Positions 46,174-55,963 of a stretch of 64,000 nucleotides of DNA are shown piece by piece. Each line of letters starts with the position of its first letter. Position 1 is the stretch's first letter. The position numbers and the translations under genes are program-made. The notes under the pieces were generated by a model, which saw only the letters and a program-made list of their open reading frames with translations, did not search any database and had not been told where the DNA came from. Origin of the DNA: Clostridium thermopalmarium DSM 5974 (GTDB lineage: Bacteria > Bacillota > Clostridia > Clostridiales > Clostridiaceae); assembly GCF_002995795.1 (NCBI RefSeq), contig NZ_PVXN01000009.1:1-64000 (forward strand), read 5' to 3'.

Positions 46174-46909
46174 GTAAATGACTTCGCTTAAAAACAATCC
46201 ATGAGCAGGGGCGGTAGGAGGAGCCATAGAGCGATCTTTTTGTTCCATTATATTTTTTATATCTTCTGGAGTTATTTTACCTAGTCCTGCCTCAATCAGT
46301 GTTCCTGCCAAGATCCTTACCATTTTGTATAAGAATCCATTTCCCCTAAATACTATATCTATGTCAGCATTATTTTTTATTATATTATATGGAATATATT
46401 TCTCTAACAGTAGACTTCTTTTTAGATTTTAGAGCAGTAAAGCTTTTAAAGTCATGTTTACCTATAAAAACAAAAGCAGATTCTCTCATTTTTTCAATGT
46501 TTAATTCTTCTTTAACATGATAGGAATATTTTCTTTTAAAAACATCATGAGTACTGTCATTATATATTTTATAAGTGTATATTTTTTCAAGAGCGTTATA
46601 TCTGGCATGAAATCTGTCATCAACATCCTCTGCCTTTTTTATAACTATATCTAAAGGAAGAAACTTATAGCAATCTTCTAGAAGCTTTTCATTAGATATA
46701 TTACTATTGGTTTTGAAGTTTGCTATTTGATTATAGGCATGAACTCCTGCATCGGTTCTTCCAGAACCTATAAGTTCTATATTTTCTCCAGTGATTTTGC
46801 CTAATACTTTTTCTATCTTACCTTGAATGGTATTATTCTCATTTCCAAGTCTTTGCCATCCTTTATATTTAGTTCCATCATATTGTATAGTTAATTTTAT
46901 ATTTCTCAT
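46171..46909 (-). pseudogene. truA: tRNA pseudouridine synthase A, frameshifted
   Basis: The N-terminal 174 residues are a good TruA: NIKLTIQYDGTKYKGWQ, the catalytic Asp in GSGRTDAGVHA, and FHARYNALEKIYTY. The frame stops at 46385 after REIYSI. The missing C-terminal part continues in another frame: NADIDIVFRGNGFLYKMVRI, GTLIEAGLGKITPEDI, and APAHGLFLSEVIY ending at 46171. The shift lies in the AT repeat near 46383-46400. This is either a real one-base insertion/two-base deletion or a sequencing error. TruA modifies positions 38-40 of tRNA anticodon arms; without the C-terminal part it should not fold normally. ATG 46909 follows AAGGTGAGG. Confidence 0.88.
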
Positions 46910-46940
46910 AGTCCTCACCTTGAAATAATTATATTTTTAT

Positions 46941-46979
46941 ATTTGATTATTTTAATTTATAATAAAGGAATAATCAAAT
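46941..46979. repeat. Inverted repeat upstream of truA and topB
   Basis: ATTTGATTATT and AATAATCAAAT are perfect 11-bp arms 17 bases apart in the divergent truA-topB gap. An operator or chance AT-rich dyad. Confidence 0.4.
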
Positions 46980-47099
46980 TTATTATAAGCAAATTTCACA
47001 TAAACTTCTAATAAATAAAGTGTATAACTTGATAAAATTAATTTAATCTTCTATAATTAGTACTTATTGAACAAATGTAAAGTATTGGGAGTTGATGTT

Positions 47100-49259
47100 T
47101 TGAAAAAAGTTATAATTGCTGAAAAGCCATCAGTTGCTAGAAATATTGCAGATGCTTTAAATATAAAAACAAGAAAAAATGGATATTTTGAAGGAAGTGA
47201 TTATTTAATAACCTGGGCTTTTGGGCATTTATTGCAATTATTTGATGCAAAAGACTATGATGAAAGTATGAAAACTTGGAAACTTGATAAATTTCCATTT
47301 ATGCCACAGGAATTTAAATATAAGATAAAACAAGATACTAGAAATAAGAATGTTTCAGATAAAGGGGCAGAAAAACAGATTAATATAATTAACAGCTTAA
47401 TAAATAGGGAAGATGTAGATGGAATTATTTCTGCCACGGACTATGATCGAGAGGGGCAATTAATTTCTGATGAATTATTTTTATATTTTCAAGTAAAAAA
47501 ACCTATATATAGACTATTGTTGAATGAATGGACTCCAGAAGAAGTTAAAAAAGGAATGAAACAATTAAAGAATAATCAAGAAATGAAACACCTTCAAGAT
47601 GCTGGAATGGGAAGACAGTTGGCAGACTGGATTATAGGAATTAACTTAACCTCTGTAGCCACATTAAAATATAAGTTAAATAAAGATAAAATACTTAACA
47701 TAGGAAGAGTACTACTTCCAACACTTAAAATAATATATGATAGAGATAAAGAGATAGAAAATTTTAAGGCTACAACTTATTATAAACTAGTAGCAAATTT
47801 TAAAGCTAAAAATAATGAGGAATTTCAAGGAACATATTATGAAAATGATTCGGAGAAATTTGAAAATAAAGATTATCTTAATAGAATCAGCAAAATATTA
47901 GTGGGAAAAACAGGCGAAATAGTATTAAAGAAAACAGAAAAAAAGAAAGAATATCCTCCTTTATTATTTAACTTGTCAAACCTTCAAGGATATATTACTA
48001 GTAAATATAAGGGCTGGACATCCGATAAGGTGCTAAAGATTGCACAATCTTTATATGAAAAAAAGTTTATAACTTATCCTAGAACAGGAAGTGTTGCTTT
48101 AGAGGAAAGTTTAGAAGAAAGAGCAAAAAGAGTACTAGATGTTTTAAAGAAAGGTTTACCCTATGAAAAGGATATTAAATTTATAAAAAGCAAAAGAATA
48201 TTTGATAATTCTAAAGTAGAAAGTCATAGTGCTATAATGCCCACTTATATAAAGCCAACAGGATTAAGCAAAGATGAACATATAGTATATGAGGCAATAA
48301 AAAACAGATTTATAATGCAGTTTATGCCTATTGCAGAATTTGAAGAAACAAAAATTACTATTAAAGTTTTTCACGAAGAATTAAAAGGTATATTTGTATC
48401 CAAAGGGAAGGTTCAAATAATTGAAGGATGGCGTGCTGTAGAAAAAATAGATACTAAGGACACTATACTTCCCATGGTTAAGGAAAAAGATATGGTTGAT
48501 GTAATAGATAATAAAGTAAACTCAATAACTAAAAAACCTCCAAAACATCATACAGAAAAGACTCTATTAAGAGTAATGGAGACTTGCGGGAAAAGTTTTA
48601 AAGATGAAGAAGATTCAGAGGAGATTATGGCATCTATATTAAGTGGATTTAGCATAGGCACTCCAGCAACGAGGGCAGAAATCATTAAAAAGTTGAAGGA
48701 GATAGGATATATACAAGCTAAAGGAAAAAGCCTTACTTGCACAGAACTTGGGAGAACTATTGTTGAAATATTTCCTGTGAAGGAACTTTTGGATTTAGAG
48801 TATACAGGTAGACTAGAGAAAACTTTATCGGATATAGAGAAAGGAAAAGTTAAGAAAGAGGATTTTTTAAAGTTGATTAAAGATTTTACTATAAGTGCAG
48901 TAGAGTCTATAAAAAATGATACATATGCTATAAATAATTTTAAGGTACAGCTTCCAAAAGGCGTAGAAAGTTTAGGAAGCTGTCCTAATTGTGGGAATCC
49001 AGTGATAGAAAGTACAAAAGCTTTTGGATGTAGTAATTGGAAGAATGGTTGTAAATTTGCTGTATGGAAGAACGATAAGTACATAGAGTCTTTTGGGAAA
49101 AAGGTCACCAAGGAAATGGTTAAAATTCTTCTAAAAAACGGGAAAGTAGGATTTAGGAATCTTAAGAGTAAAAAAGGAAATGTTTTTTCAGCATATTTTA
49201 GATATGAGAAAGAAGGTAAGACTGGATATTATAAATGGAGGATAGAATTTATAAAGTAA
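47100..49259 (+). CDS. topB: DNA topoisomerase III
   Basis: 719 aa type IA topoisomerase. TOPRIM opens KKVIIAEKPSVARNIADAL and continues ATDYDREGQLISDELF. The active-site Tyr326 is in FITYPRTGS. Near the C-terminus a zinc-finger-like CPNCGNPV...CSNWKNGC appears. It decatenates DNA and relaxes negative supercoils. I chose TTG 47100 because GGGAGTTGATG lies upstream and the protein then begins MKKVIIAEKPS. TopB paralogues also occur on mobile elements, but nothing mobile adjoins here. Confidence 0.9.
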   Translation: MKKVIIAEKPSVARNIADALNIKTRKNGYFEGSDYLITWAFGHLLQLFDAKDYDESMKTWKLDKFPFMPQEFKYKIKQDTRNKNVSDKGAEKQINIINSLINREDVDGIISATDYDREGQLISDELFLYFQVKKPIYRLLLNEWTPEEVKKGMKQLKNNQEMKHLQDAGMGRQLADWIIGINLTSVATLKYKLNKDKILNIGRVLLPTLKIIYDRDKEIENFKATTYYKLVANFKAKNNEEFQGTYYENDSEKFENKDYLNRISKILVGKTGEIVLKKTEKKKEYPPLLFNLSNLQGYITSKYKGWTSDKVLKIAQSLYEKKFITYPRTGSVALEESLEERAKRVLDVLKKGLPYEKDIKFIKSKRIFDNSKVESHSAIMPTYIKPTGLSKDEHIVYEAIKNRFIMQFMPIAEFEETKITIKVFHEELKGIFVSKGKVQIIEGWRAVEKIDTKDTILPMVKEKDMVDVIDNKVNSITKKPPKHHTEKTLLRVMETCGKSFKDEEDSEEIMASILSGFSIGTPATRAEIIKKLKEIGYIQAKGKSLTCTELGRTIVEIFPVKELLDLEYTGRLEKTLSDIEKGKVKKEDFLKLIKDFTISAVESIKNDTYAINNFKVQLPKGVESLGSCPNCGNPVIESTKAFGCSNWKNGCKFAVWKNDKYIESFGKKVTKEMVKILLKNGKVGFRNLKSKKGNVFSAYFRYEKEGKTGYYKWRIEFIK

Positions 49260-49274
49260 TGAACATAAAATAAT

Positions 49275-49316
49275 AAAAAGCACCAAGCTGCTAGTTTAAA
49301 CAGCTTGGTGCTTTTT
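49275..49316. terminator. Bidirectional terminator between topB and the NMO-like gene
   Basis: AAAAAGCACCAAGCTG pairs perfectly over 16 bp with CAGCTTGGTGCTTTTT. It touches the stop codon of the facing gene. Confidence 0.88.
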
Positions 49317-50391
49317 AATCGAGAAGTTTATTAGCTTCTTCAGCTAGCTCGCAAATCAATTCTTTGACGGTACATATTTTATTTATTTTATAAGAATTTG
49401 AACCTGAAAAAACTAATCCGTTTTCAATATCTCCTTTTACAGCATCTATCAATGCTTTAGATATGCAGTAAGGAGTTTCTTTAGGATTGCAGGGTTTTAA
49501 GCAATTGTAACATTTGGTTACTGGAATAGAAGAATCTTTTACAAGTTGTGCAAATTTATTGTTTAGTGCTCTTCCAGGCATACCTACTGGGCTTTTAATT
49601 AAAACAATATCATCTTTTGATGCAGAAATATAGGCTTTTTTGAAGTTAATGTGAGCATCACATTCTTCCGTAGCTACAAATCTTGTGCCCATCTGAACAC
49701 CTTCAGCTCCTAATTTTATCATGTTTACAATATCTTTTCCATCAAAAATTCCACCAGCAGCAACTACGGGTATATGCCTACCGTACTCTTTTTCTAAGTC
49801 TTTAGTTACTTTTAGTACATCTTTTGTTATAGAGGAGATATCTAGATGTTTATTAAAAGTTAATTCTTCTTTTGAAAATCCGAGATGGCCTCCAGCATTA
49901 GGACCTTCAACAATTATTAAATCCGGTATATAATTAAATTTTCTAATCCAAAGTTTTGAAATAACTAAGGCTGCCCTGCCAGAGGATACAATAGGTGCGA
50001 TTTTTGTTTTAGAGTCTTTTATAAGTTTAGGTAGGGTTGAAGGAAGACCAGCGCCACATATGATTAAATCTATATTTTCTTCTACTGCTGTTTTTACTAA
50101 ATCTTCATAATCATTTGCGGCTACCATAATATTTACTCCTAAAATTCCCTGAGGACTTAACTCTCTAGCTTTTTTAATTTCACTTTTCAAAGCTCTTATG
50201 TTAGCTTGTTTGGGATTTAGCTCAAAATCATCTTCTTTAAAACCTATTTGAACTGCTGATATAACGCCTATTCCGCCAGCATTTGCTACAGCAGAAGCTA
50301 AACTTGAACCAGATACTCCAACACCCATGCCACCTTGAATAATTGGAACTCTTGCTATTAATTCACCTAACTTTAAGGGTGGTAAATTCAT
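49315..50391 (-). CDS. Nitronate monooxygenase / enoyl-ACP reductase II-like flavoprotein
   Basis: 358 aa FMN TIM-barrel protein. MNLPPLKLGELIARVPIIQGGMGVGVSGSSLA, ICGAGLPS, IVEGPNAGGHLG, VVAAGGIFDG and GVQMGTRFVAT are shared by nitronate monooxygenase and FabK. A C-terminal CYNCLKPCNPKETPYC cluster of four Cys is seen in a clostridial subgroup. No fatty acid genes are near, so FabK is less likely. ATG 50391 follows TAAAGGAGTCGATATT. Confidence 0.85.
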   Translation of the reverse strand: MNLPPLKLGELIARVPIIQGGMGVGVSGSSLASAVANAGGIGVISAVQIGFKEDDFELNPKQANIRALKSEIKKARELSPQGILGVNIMVAANDYEDLVKTAVEENIDLIICGAGLPSTLPKLIKDSKTKIAPIVSSGRAALVISKLWIRKFNYIPDLIIVEGPNAGGHLGFSKEELTFNKHLDISSITKDVLKVTKDLEKEYGRHIPVVAAGGIFDGKDIVNMIKLGAEGVQMGTRFVATEECDAHINFKKAYISASKDDIVLIKSPVGMPGRALNNKFAQLVKDSSIPVTKCYNCLKPCNPKETPYCISKALIDAVKGDIENGLVFSGSNSYKINKICTVKELICELAEEANKLLD

Positions 50392-50595
50392 AATATCGAC
50401 TCCTTTAAAATATTTAGATGCTTTGAATGACAAAATGTTTGATAATCAAAGTATATTCTATATAATTTTGTATGTCAATAAAAATGCCTTGTATATAAAA
50501 AAATGTTGAAATATTATTATCTATAGGATAAATTTGATATATATTAGATTTATATATTCCATGAAACATATATTGAAAAGGATGTGTTTGCATTA

Positions 50596-51825
50596 ATGAA
50601 AGAACAAATTGATATAAAGGATATAATAAAAAATAAAAATTTAGAGATTAAATTTGAACCTGTAGCATCTGTTATTAAACAATCAATTATAGGATTTCAA
50701 GCTTCAAGTAATGGTTGTACTATAGGCGGAAAACAAATTTCTATGTGTAAATTATTAGAACTTGCAAAAAGTGAAGATATGACAATTGAATTAGATAGGC
50801 TTTATAGAGAAAAAGCCGTTGAAAGTTTTTCAAAGATATATTATGAAAATAGAGAGATGTTGTTATTTTTAAATATAAGTGCATCAATAATAACAAGATT
50901 TATTGGTTCAGGAATAATAATGGAGCTTATTAATGCATTTAAATTAAATCCTCAAAATGTAGTTTTAGAGATAGTTGAAGATAAAATAGAAGATGTTGAA
51001 AGCATAAAAAAATTTATAAATTTTTATAGGAGCCACGGATTTATTGTTTCTTTAAGCGATATAGGTTATGGCTTAGCTAATTTAGACAAGATTTCTTATG
51101 TAGAACCTGATATTATAAAAATAAGCGGTGCTATAACGAATAACATAGATTTAGACTATTATAAGCAGGAAGTATTCAAGGCTCTAGTAAATCTATCTAA
51201 AAATATTGGAGCATTGGTTATTGGAGATGGAATTGAGACAAAAGAGGAAGCCTTAACTGTGATGGAATTAGGAGCAGATATGATAGAAGGAAGATTTTTT
51301 GGACTATCTACTATAAATGAAGAGTTTGTATATAGAGTTAGAGAAAAATTAAAAAGTCTATCAATAGAATATAAAACTTATATGATATATAAGACAAATT
51401 TAGAGAAAAGTAGATATAGATTATATGAAAATATTATAAATGAAGTTTTAAGAGAACTATCTAATAGCAGTGAAAATGAATTCGATTCTAAGCTAAAAAG
51501 AGTTATAGATAGATGCGATGTATTCGAATGTATATACGTATTGGATGAGAATGGAATACAGGTTACAGACACTTTTACTTACTGTAAAAATATGATTTCT
51601 CAGAAAGCGTTGATATTTTATCCTGCTAAACAAGGAACAGACCATTCTCTTAAGAAATATTACTATTTTCTTAGAAACATGGCATTAAATAAGTATGTTA
51701 CAGAACCGTATGTTTCTTTGGCTACTGGAAACTTGTGCATAACAATATCTTCCGTTTTTAAAAATATAGATGGTAGGGAATATATACTATGTATAGATTT
51801 TAATCCTAAGTATATAGATTTATAA
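50596..51825 (+). CDS. YkuI-like protein with degenerate EAL domain
   Basis: About 409 aa: an EAL-type domain (about 15-245) and a C-terminal PAS/Cache-like domain as in B. subtilis YkuI. The catalytic positions are changed: GFEALLR is GFQASSN here, the DDFG loop is SDIGYG, and AEGVE is GDGIE; LNIS and EIVED remain. It probably binds, but does not cut, cyclic di-GMP. A GTG at 50584 is the alternative start, but lies only 2-3 bases from AAAAGG, while ATG 50596 is about 14 bases away; neither is ideal. Confidence 0.8.
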   Translation: MKEQIDIKDIIKNKNLEIKFEPVASVIKQSIIGFQASSNGCTIGGKQISMCKLLELAKSEDMTIELDRLYREKAVESFSKIYYENREMLLFLNISASIITRFIGSGIIMELINAFKLNPQNVVLEIVEDKIEDVESIKKFINFYRSHGFIVSLSDIGYGLANLDKISYVEPDIIKISGAITNNIDLDYYKQEVFKALVNLSKNIGALVIGDGIETKEEALTVMELGADMIEGRFFGLSTINEEFVYRVREKLKSLSIEYKTYMIYKTNLEKSRYRLYENIINEVLRELSNSSENEFDSKLKRVIDRCDVFECIYVLDENGIQVTDTFTYCKNMISQKALIFYPAKQGTDHSLKKYYYFLRNMALNKYVTEPYVSLATGNLCITISSVFKNIDGREYILCIDFNPKYIDL

Positions 51826-51927
51826 AAATTTATGTAAAGCACAGTTAATACCTATTAATATAAGTTATATTCTATACTAACTTATAGGCTTATTATATAA
51901 ATTTTATGCGAGAAGGTAGGAGTAAAA

Positions 51928-53190
51928 ATGGACTTATTTGATCTTGCACTAAGTAAAAATAATACTGTTAAAAAACCATTAGCTGAGAAAATGAGGCCTA
52001 GAAATTTAAATGAATTTTTTGGGCAGGATAGTATAGTTGGAAAAGGAAGATTGTTGAGAAGGCTTATAGAAACTGATAATTTAACATCTATAATTTTATA
52101 TGGACCGCCAGGAGTTGGGAAAACTACATTAGCACATATTATATCTTTAGAGACTAAAAGTGAATTTGTAAAACTAAATGCTACATCTATAGGAGTCAAG
52201 GAAATAAGAGATTACATAAATAAAGCAGAGGAACTTTTGAAGTTGTATAGTAAAAGAACAATATTTTTTATTGATGAAATTCATGCACTTAAAAAAGGCT
52301 CTCAGCAGGATTCGCTTTTAGACGCAGTGGAAAAGGGAACTGTAATTCTAGTTGGTGCAACCACTGAAAATCCTTATTTTGAAATAAATAGAGCACTTTT
52401 AAGCAGATCAAAAATATTTCAACTGGAATCCCTCAATAAAGAGCAGATTGTTAAAATACTAGAAAATGCTTTAAAAGATAAGGAAAGAGGATATGGAAGT
52501 TTAAAGATAAATATTGATAAAGAAAGCTTAGGACTTATAGCAGAACTGTCTGGTGGAGATGCGAGAAATAGCCTTAATACTTTAGAACTAGCAGTATTAT
52601 CTACAAATAAGAACAAAGACGGCATTATTGACATAGACAAAGAAACGATAAAAGAATGTATACAAAAGCCTGTGGTTAACTATGATTCTAGTGGAGATAA
52701 TCATTATGATATTATTTCTGCTTTTATAAAAAGTATTAGAGGCTCTGATGCCGATGCTGCTCTATATTGGTTTGGAAGAATGATAGAAGGAGGAGAAGAT
52801 CCTAGATTTATTGTAAGGAGATTAATAATCCATGCTTCAGAGGACATAGGAATGGCAGATCCTAGAGCCATGCTTATTGCTCATGCTGCATCAAATGCTC
52901 TTGAAACTGTTGGAATGCCAGAAGCAAGAATTCCAATAGCTCAGGCTATAATATATCTTGCTAAGGCACCAAAATCTAATTCTGTACTTTTAGCCGTAGA
53001 TAAAGCAATATCAGATGCTAAGATTTATCAGTATAGGGTTCCTCATCATCTTCGAGATAATCATTATAAGGGTGCAGAGGATTTGGGTAATATTGGATAT
53101 AAATATCCTCATGATTATCCTGGACATTATGTTGAGCAAGAATATTTTCCAAGGGAAATGGGGAAAAAAACATATTATGAGGAAAAATGA
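51928..53190 (+). CDS. rarA: Replication-associated recombination protein A (MgsA/RarA)
   Basis: 420 aa AAA+ ATPase related to clamp loaders. Features: KMRPRNLNEFFGQ, Walker A GPPGVGKTT, Walker B FFIDEIHALKKGSQQDSLL, sensor VGATTENPYFEIN, and the C-terminal tetramer part with KAPKSN and YKYPHDYPGHYV. It acts at stalled replication forks. AAGGTAGGAG precedes ATG 51928. It sits just upstream of iscR as in other clostridia. Confidence 0.93.
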   Translation: MDLFDLALSKNNTVKKPLAEKMRPRNLNEFFGQDSIVGKGRLLRRLIETDNLTSIILYGPPGVGKTTLAHIISLETKSEFVKLNATSIGVKEIRDYINKAEELLKLYSKRTIFFIDEIHALKKGSQQDSLLDAVEKGTVILVGATTENPYFEINRALLSRSKIFQLESLNKEQIVKILENALKDKERGYGSLKINIDKESLGLIAELSGGDARNSLNTLELAVLSTNKNKDGIIDIDKETIKECIQKPVVNYDSSGDNHYDIISAFIKSIRGSDADAALYWFGRMIEGGEDPRFIVRRLIIHASEDIGMADPRAMLIAHAASNALETVGMPEARIPIAQAIIYLAKAPKSNSVLLAVDKAISDAKIYQYRVPHHLRDNHYKGAEDLGNIGYKYPHDYPGHYVEQEYFPREMGKKTYYEEK

Positions 53191-53200
53191 AGAATCAATG

Positions 53201-53258
53201 TTGACAAATACACTCGGGTTTGATATTATATTCATGAAATCAAAGTAGAACACTCGGG
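53201..53258 (+). promoter_or_regulatory. iscR promoter with two ACACTCGGG repeats
   Basis: TTGACA (53201-53206), 17-base spacer, TATTAT (53224-53229). ACACTCGGG occurs at 53210-53218, inside the spacer, and again at 53250-53258, exactly 40 bases apart (about four helix turns). Binding of IscR to the first would block polymerase, so feedback control is likely; this is inference from position. Confidence 0.75.
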
Positions 53259-53274
53259 ATTAAGGAGTGATTAA

Positions 53275-53712
53275 ATGAAGTTATCTACAAAAGGAAGATA
53301 TGGGGTCAAAGCTATGGTTGATTTAGCAATACGATATGGTGGAAACCCTGTTTCTATAAAGAGTATAGCGGAGAGGCAAAATCTATCAGAGTTTTACCTA
53401 GAACAACTTTTCGCACCGCTTAGAAGAGCAAAACTTATAAAAAGTATAAGAGGAGCACAAGGAGGATATGTTTTAAATAGACCTCCAAAAGATATTACTG
53501 TTGCAGATATAATAAATGTATTAGAAGGACCTATAGAAATATCATCTTGTTTAGATAAAGCTGAATGCGATAATATGGATATTTGCCCAACCAGGCTTCT
53601 ATGGGAAAAGATAAAAAAGAGTATAGACGATGTAACAAACTCTATTACATTACAGGATATGGCAGACGATTATAATAATATGATAATGAACAGGAGTGAA
53701 AATCATGAATAA
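53275..53712 (+). CDS. iscR: Iron-sulfur cluster regulator IscR (Rrf2 family)
   Basis: 145 aa. The winged helix [23 protein letters not shown] with [29 protein letters not shown] is typical of Rrf2. Cys92, Cys98 and Cys104 match the cluster-binding cysteines of E. coli IscR. It would sense iron-sulfur supply and repress or derepress the operon. iscS starts 8 bases before its stop, giving translational coupling. Confidence 0.92.
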   Translation: MKLSTKGRYGVKAMVDLAIRYGGNPVSIKSIAERQNLSEFYLEQLFAPLRRAKLIKSIRGAQGGYVLNRPPKDITVADIINVLEGPIEISSCLDKAECDNMDICPTRLLWEKIKKSIDDVTNSITLQDMADDYNNMIMNRSENHE

Positions 53713-54895
53713 CAAAATTTATATGGATTATTCAGCAACTACATACACAAAGCCTGAAGTTTTAGAAGAAATGCTTCCTTATTTTACTGAAAGCTTTGGT
53801 AACCCATCCTCTCTTTACACTCTTTCTGATAATAACAAAAAAGCAATCAGTGTAGCGCGAGAGAGAGTAGCAAAGGCTATAAATGCTGATGCTAACGAAA
53901 TATACTTTACAAGTGGTGGTTCTGAAGCTGACAACTGGGCTATTAAAGGAGTAGCTTTTGCTAAAAAGGATAAAGGAAATCATATAATTACTTCAGCTAT
54001 AGAACATCATGCCATTATTAATACATGCAAGTTTTTGGAAAGAAATGGGTTTGAGGTAACTTATTTGCCTGTAGACGAATATGGATTTGTAAATCCTGAA
54101 GATGTTAGAGCAGCTATTACAGATAAGACTATACTAGTTTCTATCATGTTCGCTAATAATGAGATTGGTACAATTCAACCTATAAAAGAAATAGGAGCTG
54201 TTTGTAGAGAAAAGAAAGTATTATTCCATACAGATGCTGTTCAAGCAGTAGGGCATGTGCCTATAGATGTAAAGGAAATGAATATAGATTTACTTTCTAT
54301 GGCAGCTCATAAATTTTACGGACCTAAAGGAGTAGGAGCTCTTTATATAAGGCGTGGAATCAAAATTGAGAATTTAATACATGGTGGCGGTCAAGAAAGA
54401 AGCAAGAGAGGAAGTACGGAAAATGTACCTGGAATAGTTGGTATAGGTAAAGCTATTGAACTTGCAATTTCAAATATGGACGAAGAAGGAAAAAGATTAT
54501 CTGCTCTTAGAGATAGATTAATAAAAGAACTTACAGAAAAAATACCATATACAAAGTTAAATGGTCCAACTGGAGATAAAAGACTTCCAAGTAATGTAAA
54601 TATGAGCTTTATAGGTATAGAAGGAGAGACCCTATTACTAGATTTAGATGACAAAGGAATATATGCTTCAACAGGAAGTGCGTGTGCATCAGGTGATTTA
54701 GAAGCTTCTCATGTATTACTTGCTATAGGACTAGATCACGGCGTAGCACACGGTTCTCTAAGATTGTCTTTAGGTGAGAAAACAACTGAGGAAGAAGTAG
54801 AATATGTTATAAGAGAACTTCCTAAGATAATAGAAAGAAGAAGAGAGATGTCCCCATATTGGGAGGCCTTCTTAAAAGAGAAAGGAGAAAGATAA
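53705..54895 (+). CDS. iscS: Cysteine desulfurase
   Basis: 396 aa class V PLP enzyme. The PLP lysine is Lys203 ([10 protein letters not shown]), the PLP His is in [10 protein letters not shown], and the catalytic Cys327 is in [17 protein letters not shown], on the loop that carries the persulfide. It strips sulfur from cysteine for IscU. ATG 53705 follows AGGAGTGAAAATC and overlaps iscR; the NifS/IscS subgroup with a long active-site loop fits the following IscU. Confidence 0.94.
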   Translation: MNNKIYMDYSATTYTKPEVLEEMLPYFTESFGNPSSLYTLSDNNKKAISVARERVAKAINADANEIYFTSGGSEADNWAIKGVAFAKKDKGNHIITSAIEHHAIINTCKFLERNGFEVTYLPVDEYGFVNPEDVRAAITDKTILVSIMFANNEIGTIQPIKEIGAVCREKKVLFHTDAVQAVGHVPIDVKEMNIDLLSMAAHKFYGPKGVGALYIRRGIKIENLIHGGGQERSKRGSTENVPGIVGIGKAIELAISNMDEEGKRLSALRDRLIKELTEKIPYTKLNGPTGDKRLPSNVNMSFIGIEGETLLLDLDDKGIYASTGSACASGDLEASHVLLAIGLDHGVAHGSLRLSLGEKTTEEEVEYVIRELPKIIERRREMSPYWEAFLKEKGER

Positions 54896-54896
54896 T

Positions 54897-55325
54897 ATGT
54901 ACAGCGAAAAAGTAATGGATCATTTTAGAAATCCAAGAAATGTTGGAGAAATTGAAGACGCAAATGGTATTGGAGAAGTTGGAAATCCACAGTGTGGAGA
55001 TATTATGAAGATATATTTAAAGATTGAAGATAATATAGTTAAAGATATAAAGTTTAAGACATTTGGATGTGGATCTGCTATAGCATCTTCAAGTATGGCA
55101 ACAGAATTAGTGAAGGGAAAAACTGTTGAAGAAGCTTGGAATTTAACAAATAAGGCTGTAGCAGAAGCTTTAGATGGTCTTCCACCAGTAAAAATGCATT
55201 GCTCAGTATTAGCTGAGGAAGCAATACACAAGGCTATAAATGATTATAGAATTAGACAAGGACTTGAGCCTTGGGAAACTAAAAGCCATTCTGAACATAT
55301 TCATGAACATGTTCATGGAAACTAA
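54897..55325 (+). CDS. iscU: Iron-sulfur scaffold protein IscU/NifU N-terminal type
   Basis: 142 aa with the three scaffold cysteines Cys33 (GNPQCGD), Cys58 (TFGCGSA) and Cys102 (KMHCSVLAEEA). The clostridial form lacks the LPPVK-HSC spacing details of gamma-proteobacteria but keeps LPPVKMHC. It ends in a His-rich tail HSEHIHEHVHGN that may bind metal. It starts one base after iscS. Confidence 0.93.
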   Translation: MYSEKVMDHFRNPRNVGEIEDANGIGEVGNPQCGDIMKIYLKIEDNIVKDIKFKTFGCGSAIASSSMATELVKGKTVEEAWNLTNKAVAEALDGLPPVKMHCSVLAEEAIHKAINDYRIRQGLEPWETKSHSEHIHEHVHGN

Positions 55326-55342
55326 ATAAAAGATTAAGGGTT

Positions 55343-55383
55343 AAGTGCTGGATAACGTACAGTATAAGTTATTCAGCACTTTT
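55343..55383 (+). terminator. Terminator of the isc operon
   Basis: AAGTGCTGGATAAC pairs with GTTATTCAGCACTT with one mismatch/wobble, then TT. Confidence 0.8.
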
Positions 55384-55465
55384 GAATATTTTTTGGATTA
55401 AGTGGGAAACATAGGTATATGCAGAGAAGTAGTTTTAAGTTGATATAAGATATGAGGGGTTTTTT

Positions 55466-55963
55466 ATGTATAGAAGTAAAGATTTTATGCTAATGGAGGT
55501 TATGGATATAAGCGGAAAAAAGATTGGTTTTATTAAGGATATACTGATTGATTTCAATAAAGGGTATATAACTGGATTTTCTATTTCATCCACTAGATTA
55601 TTAAAGAAAGACTATACTGTTAGAAAAGAAAATATTATAAGTTTTAATAATAATATGGTAATTAGCGAAATTAGTGAAGAATGTGAACTAAAACTTTCAG
55701 ATTTTAAAGGTATGGATGTAGTAAATAACAAAGGTGATATAATTGGAATGGTAGAAGATATTATTTTTAATAATGAAGATTTTAAAATAAATGGTCTTAT
55801 AGTTTCAACTGGATTTATTCGAAACCTTATATATGGAAAGCAAATATATCTTATAAAAGAACTTATACTTGGAAATAAAAATATATTATATTTTAAAGAA
55901 GGTAATAATATGGTTTTTAGGACTGTACCTCATAAACTAATGGAAGTAGATAGCAATGAATAA
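55466..55963 (+). CDS. PRC-barrel domain protein
   Basis: 165 aa with two PRC-barrel units: MEVMDISGKKIGFIKDILIDFNKGYITGF at about 9-38 and GMDVVNNKGDIIGMVEDIIFNNEDFKINGL at about 85-115. PRC barrels occur in RimM and photosynthetic reaction centre H subunit and serve as adaptor folds. It overlaps the next gene by 8 bases, so the two are cotranscribed. Confidence 0.82.
   Translation: MYRSKDFMLMEVMDISGKKIGFIKDILIDFNKGYITGFSISSTRLLKKDYTVRKENIISFNNNMVISEISEECELKLSDFKGMDVVNNKGDIIGMVEDIIFNNEDFKINGLIVSTGFIRNLIYGKQIYLIKELILGNKNILYFKEGNNMVFRTVPHKLMEVDSNE

Noticed and set aside
48548-49111. 187-codon minus-strand ORF opposite topB
   Set aside because: It mirrors the topB frame, has no ribosome binding site and an implausible composition.
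53015-53248. 77-codon ORFs over the end of rarA and the iscR promoter
   Set aside because: Out-of-frame shadow of rarA running into a clear promoter.
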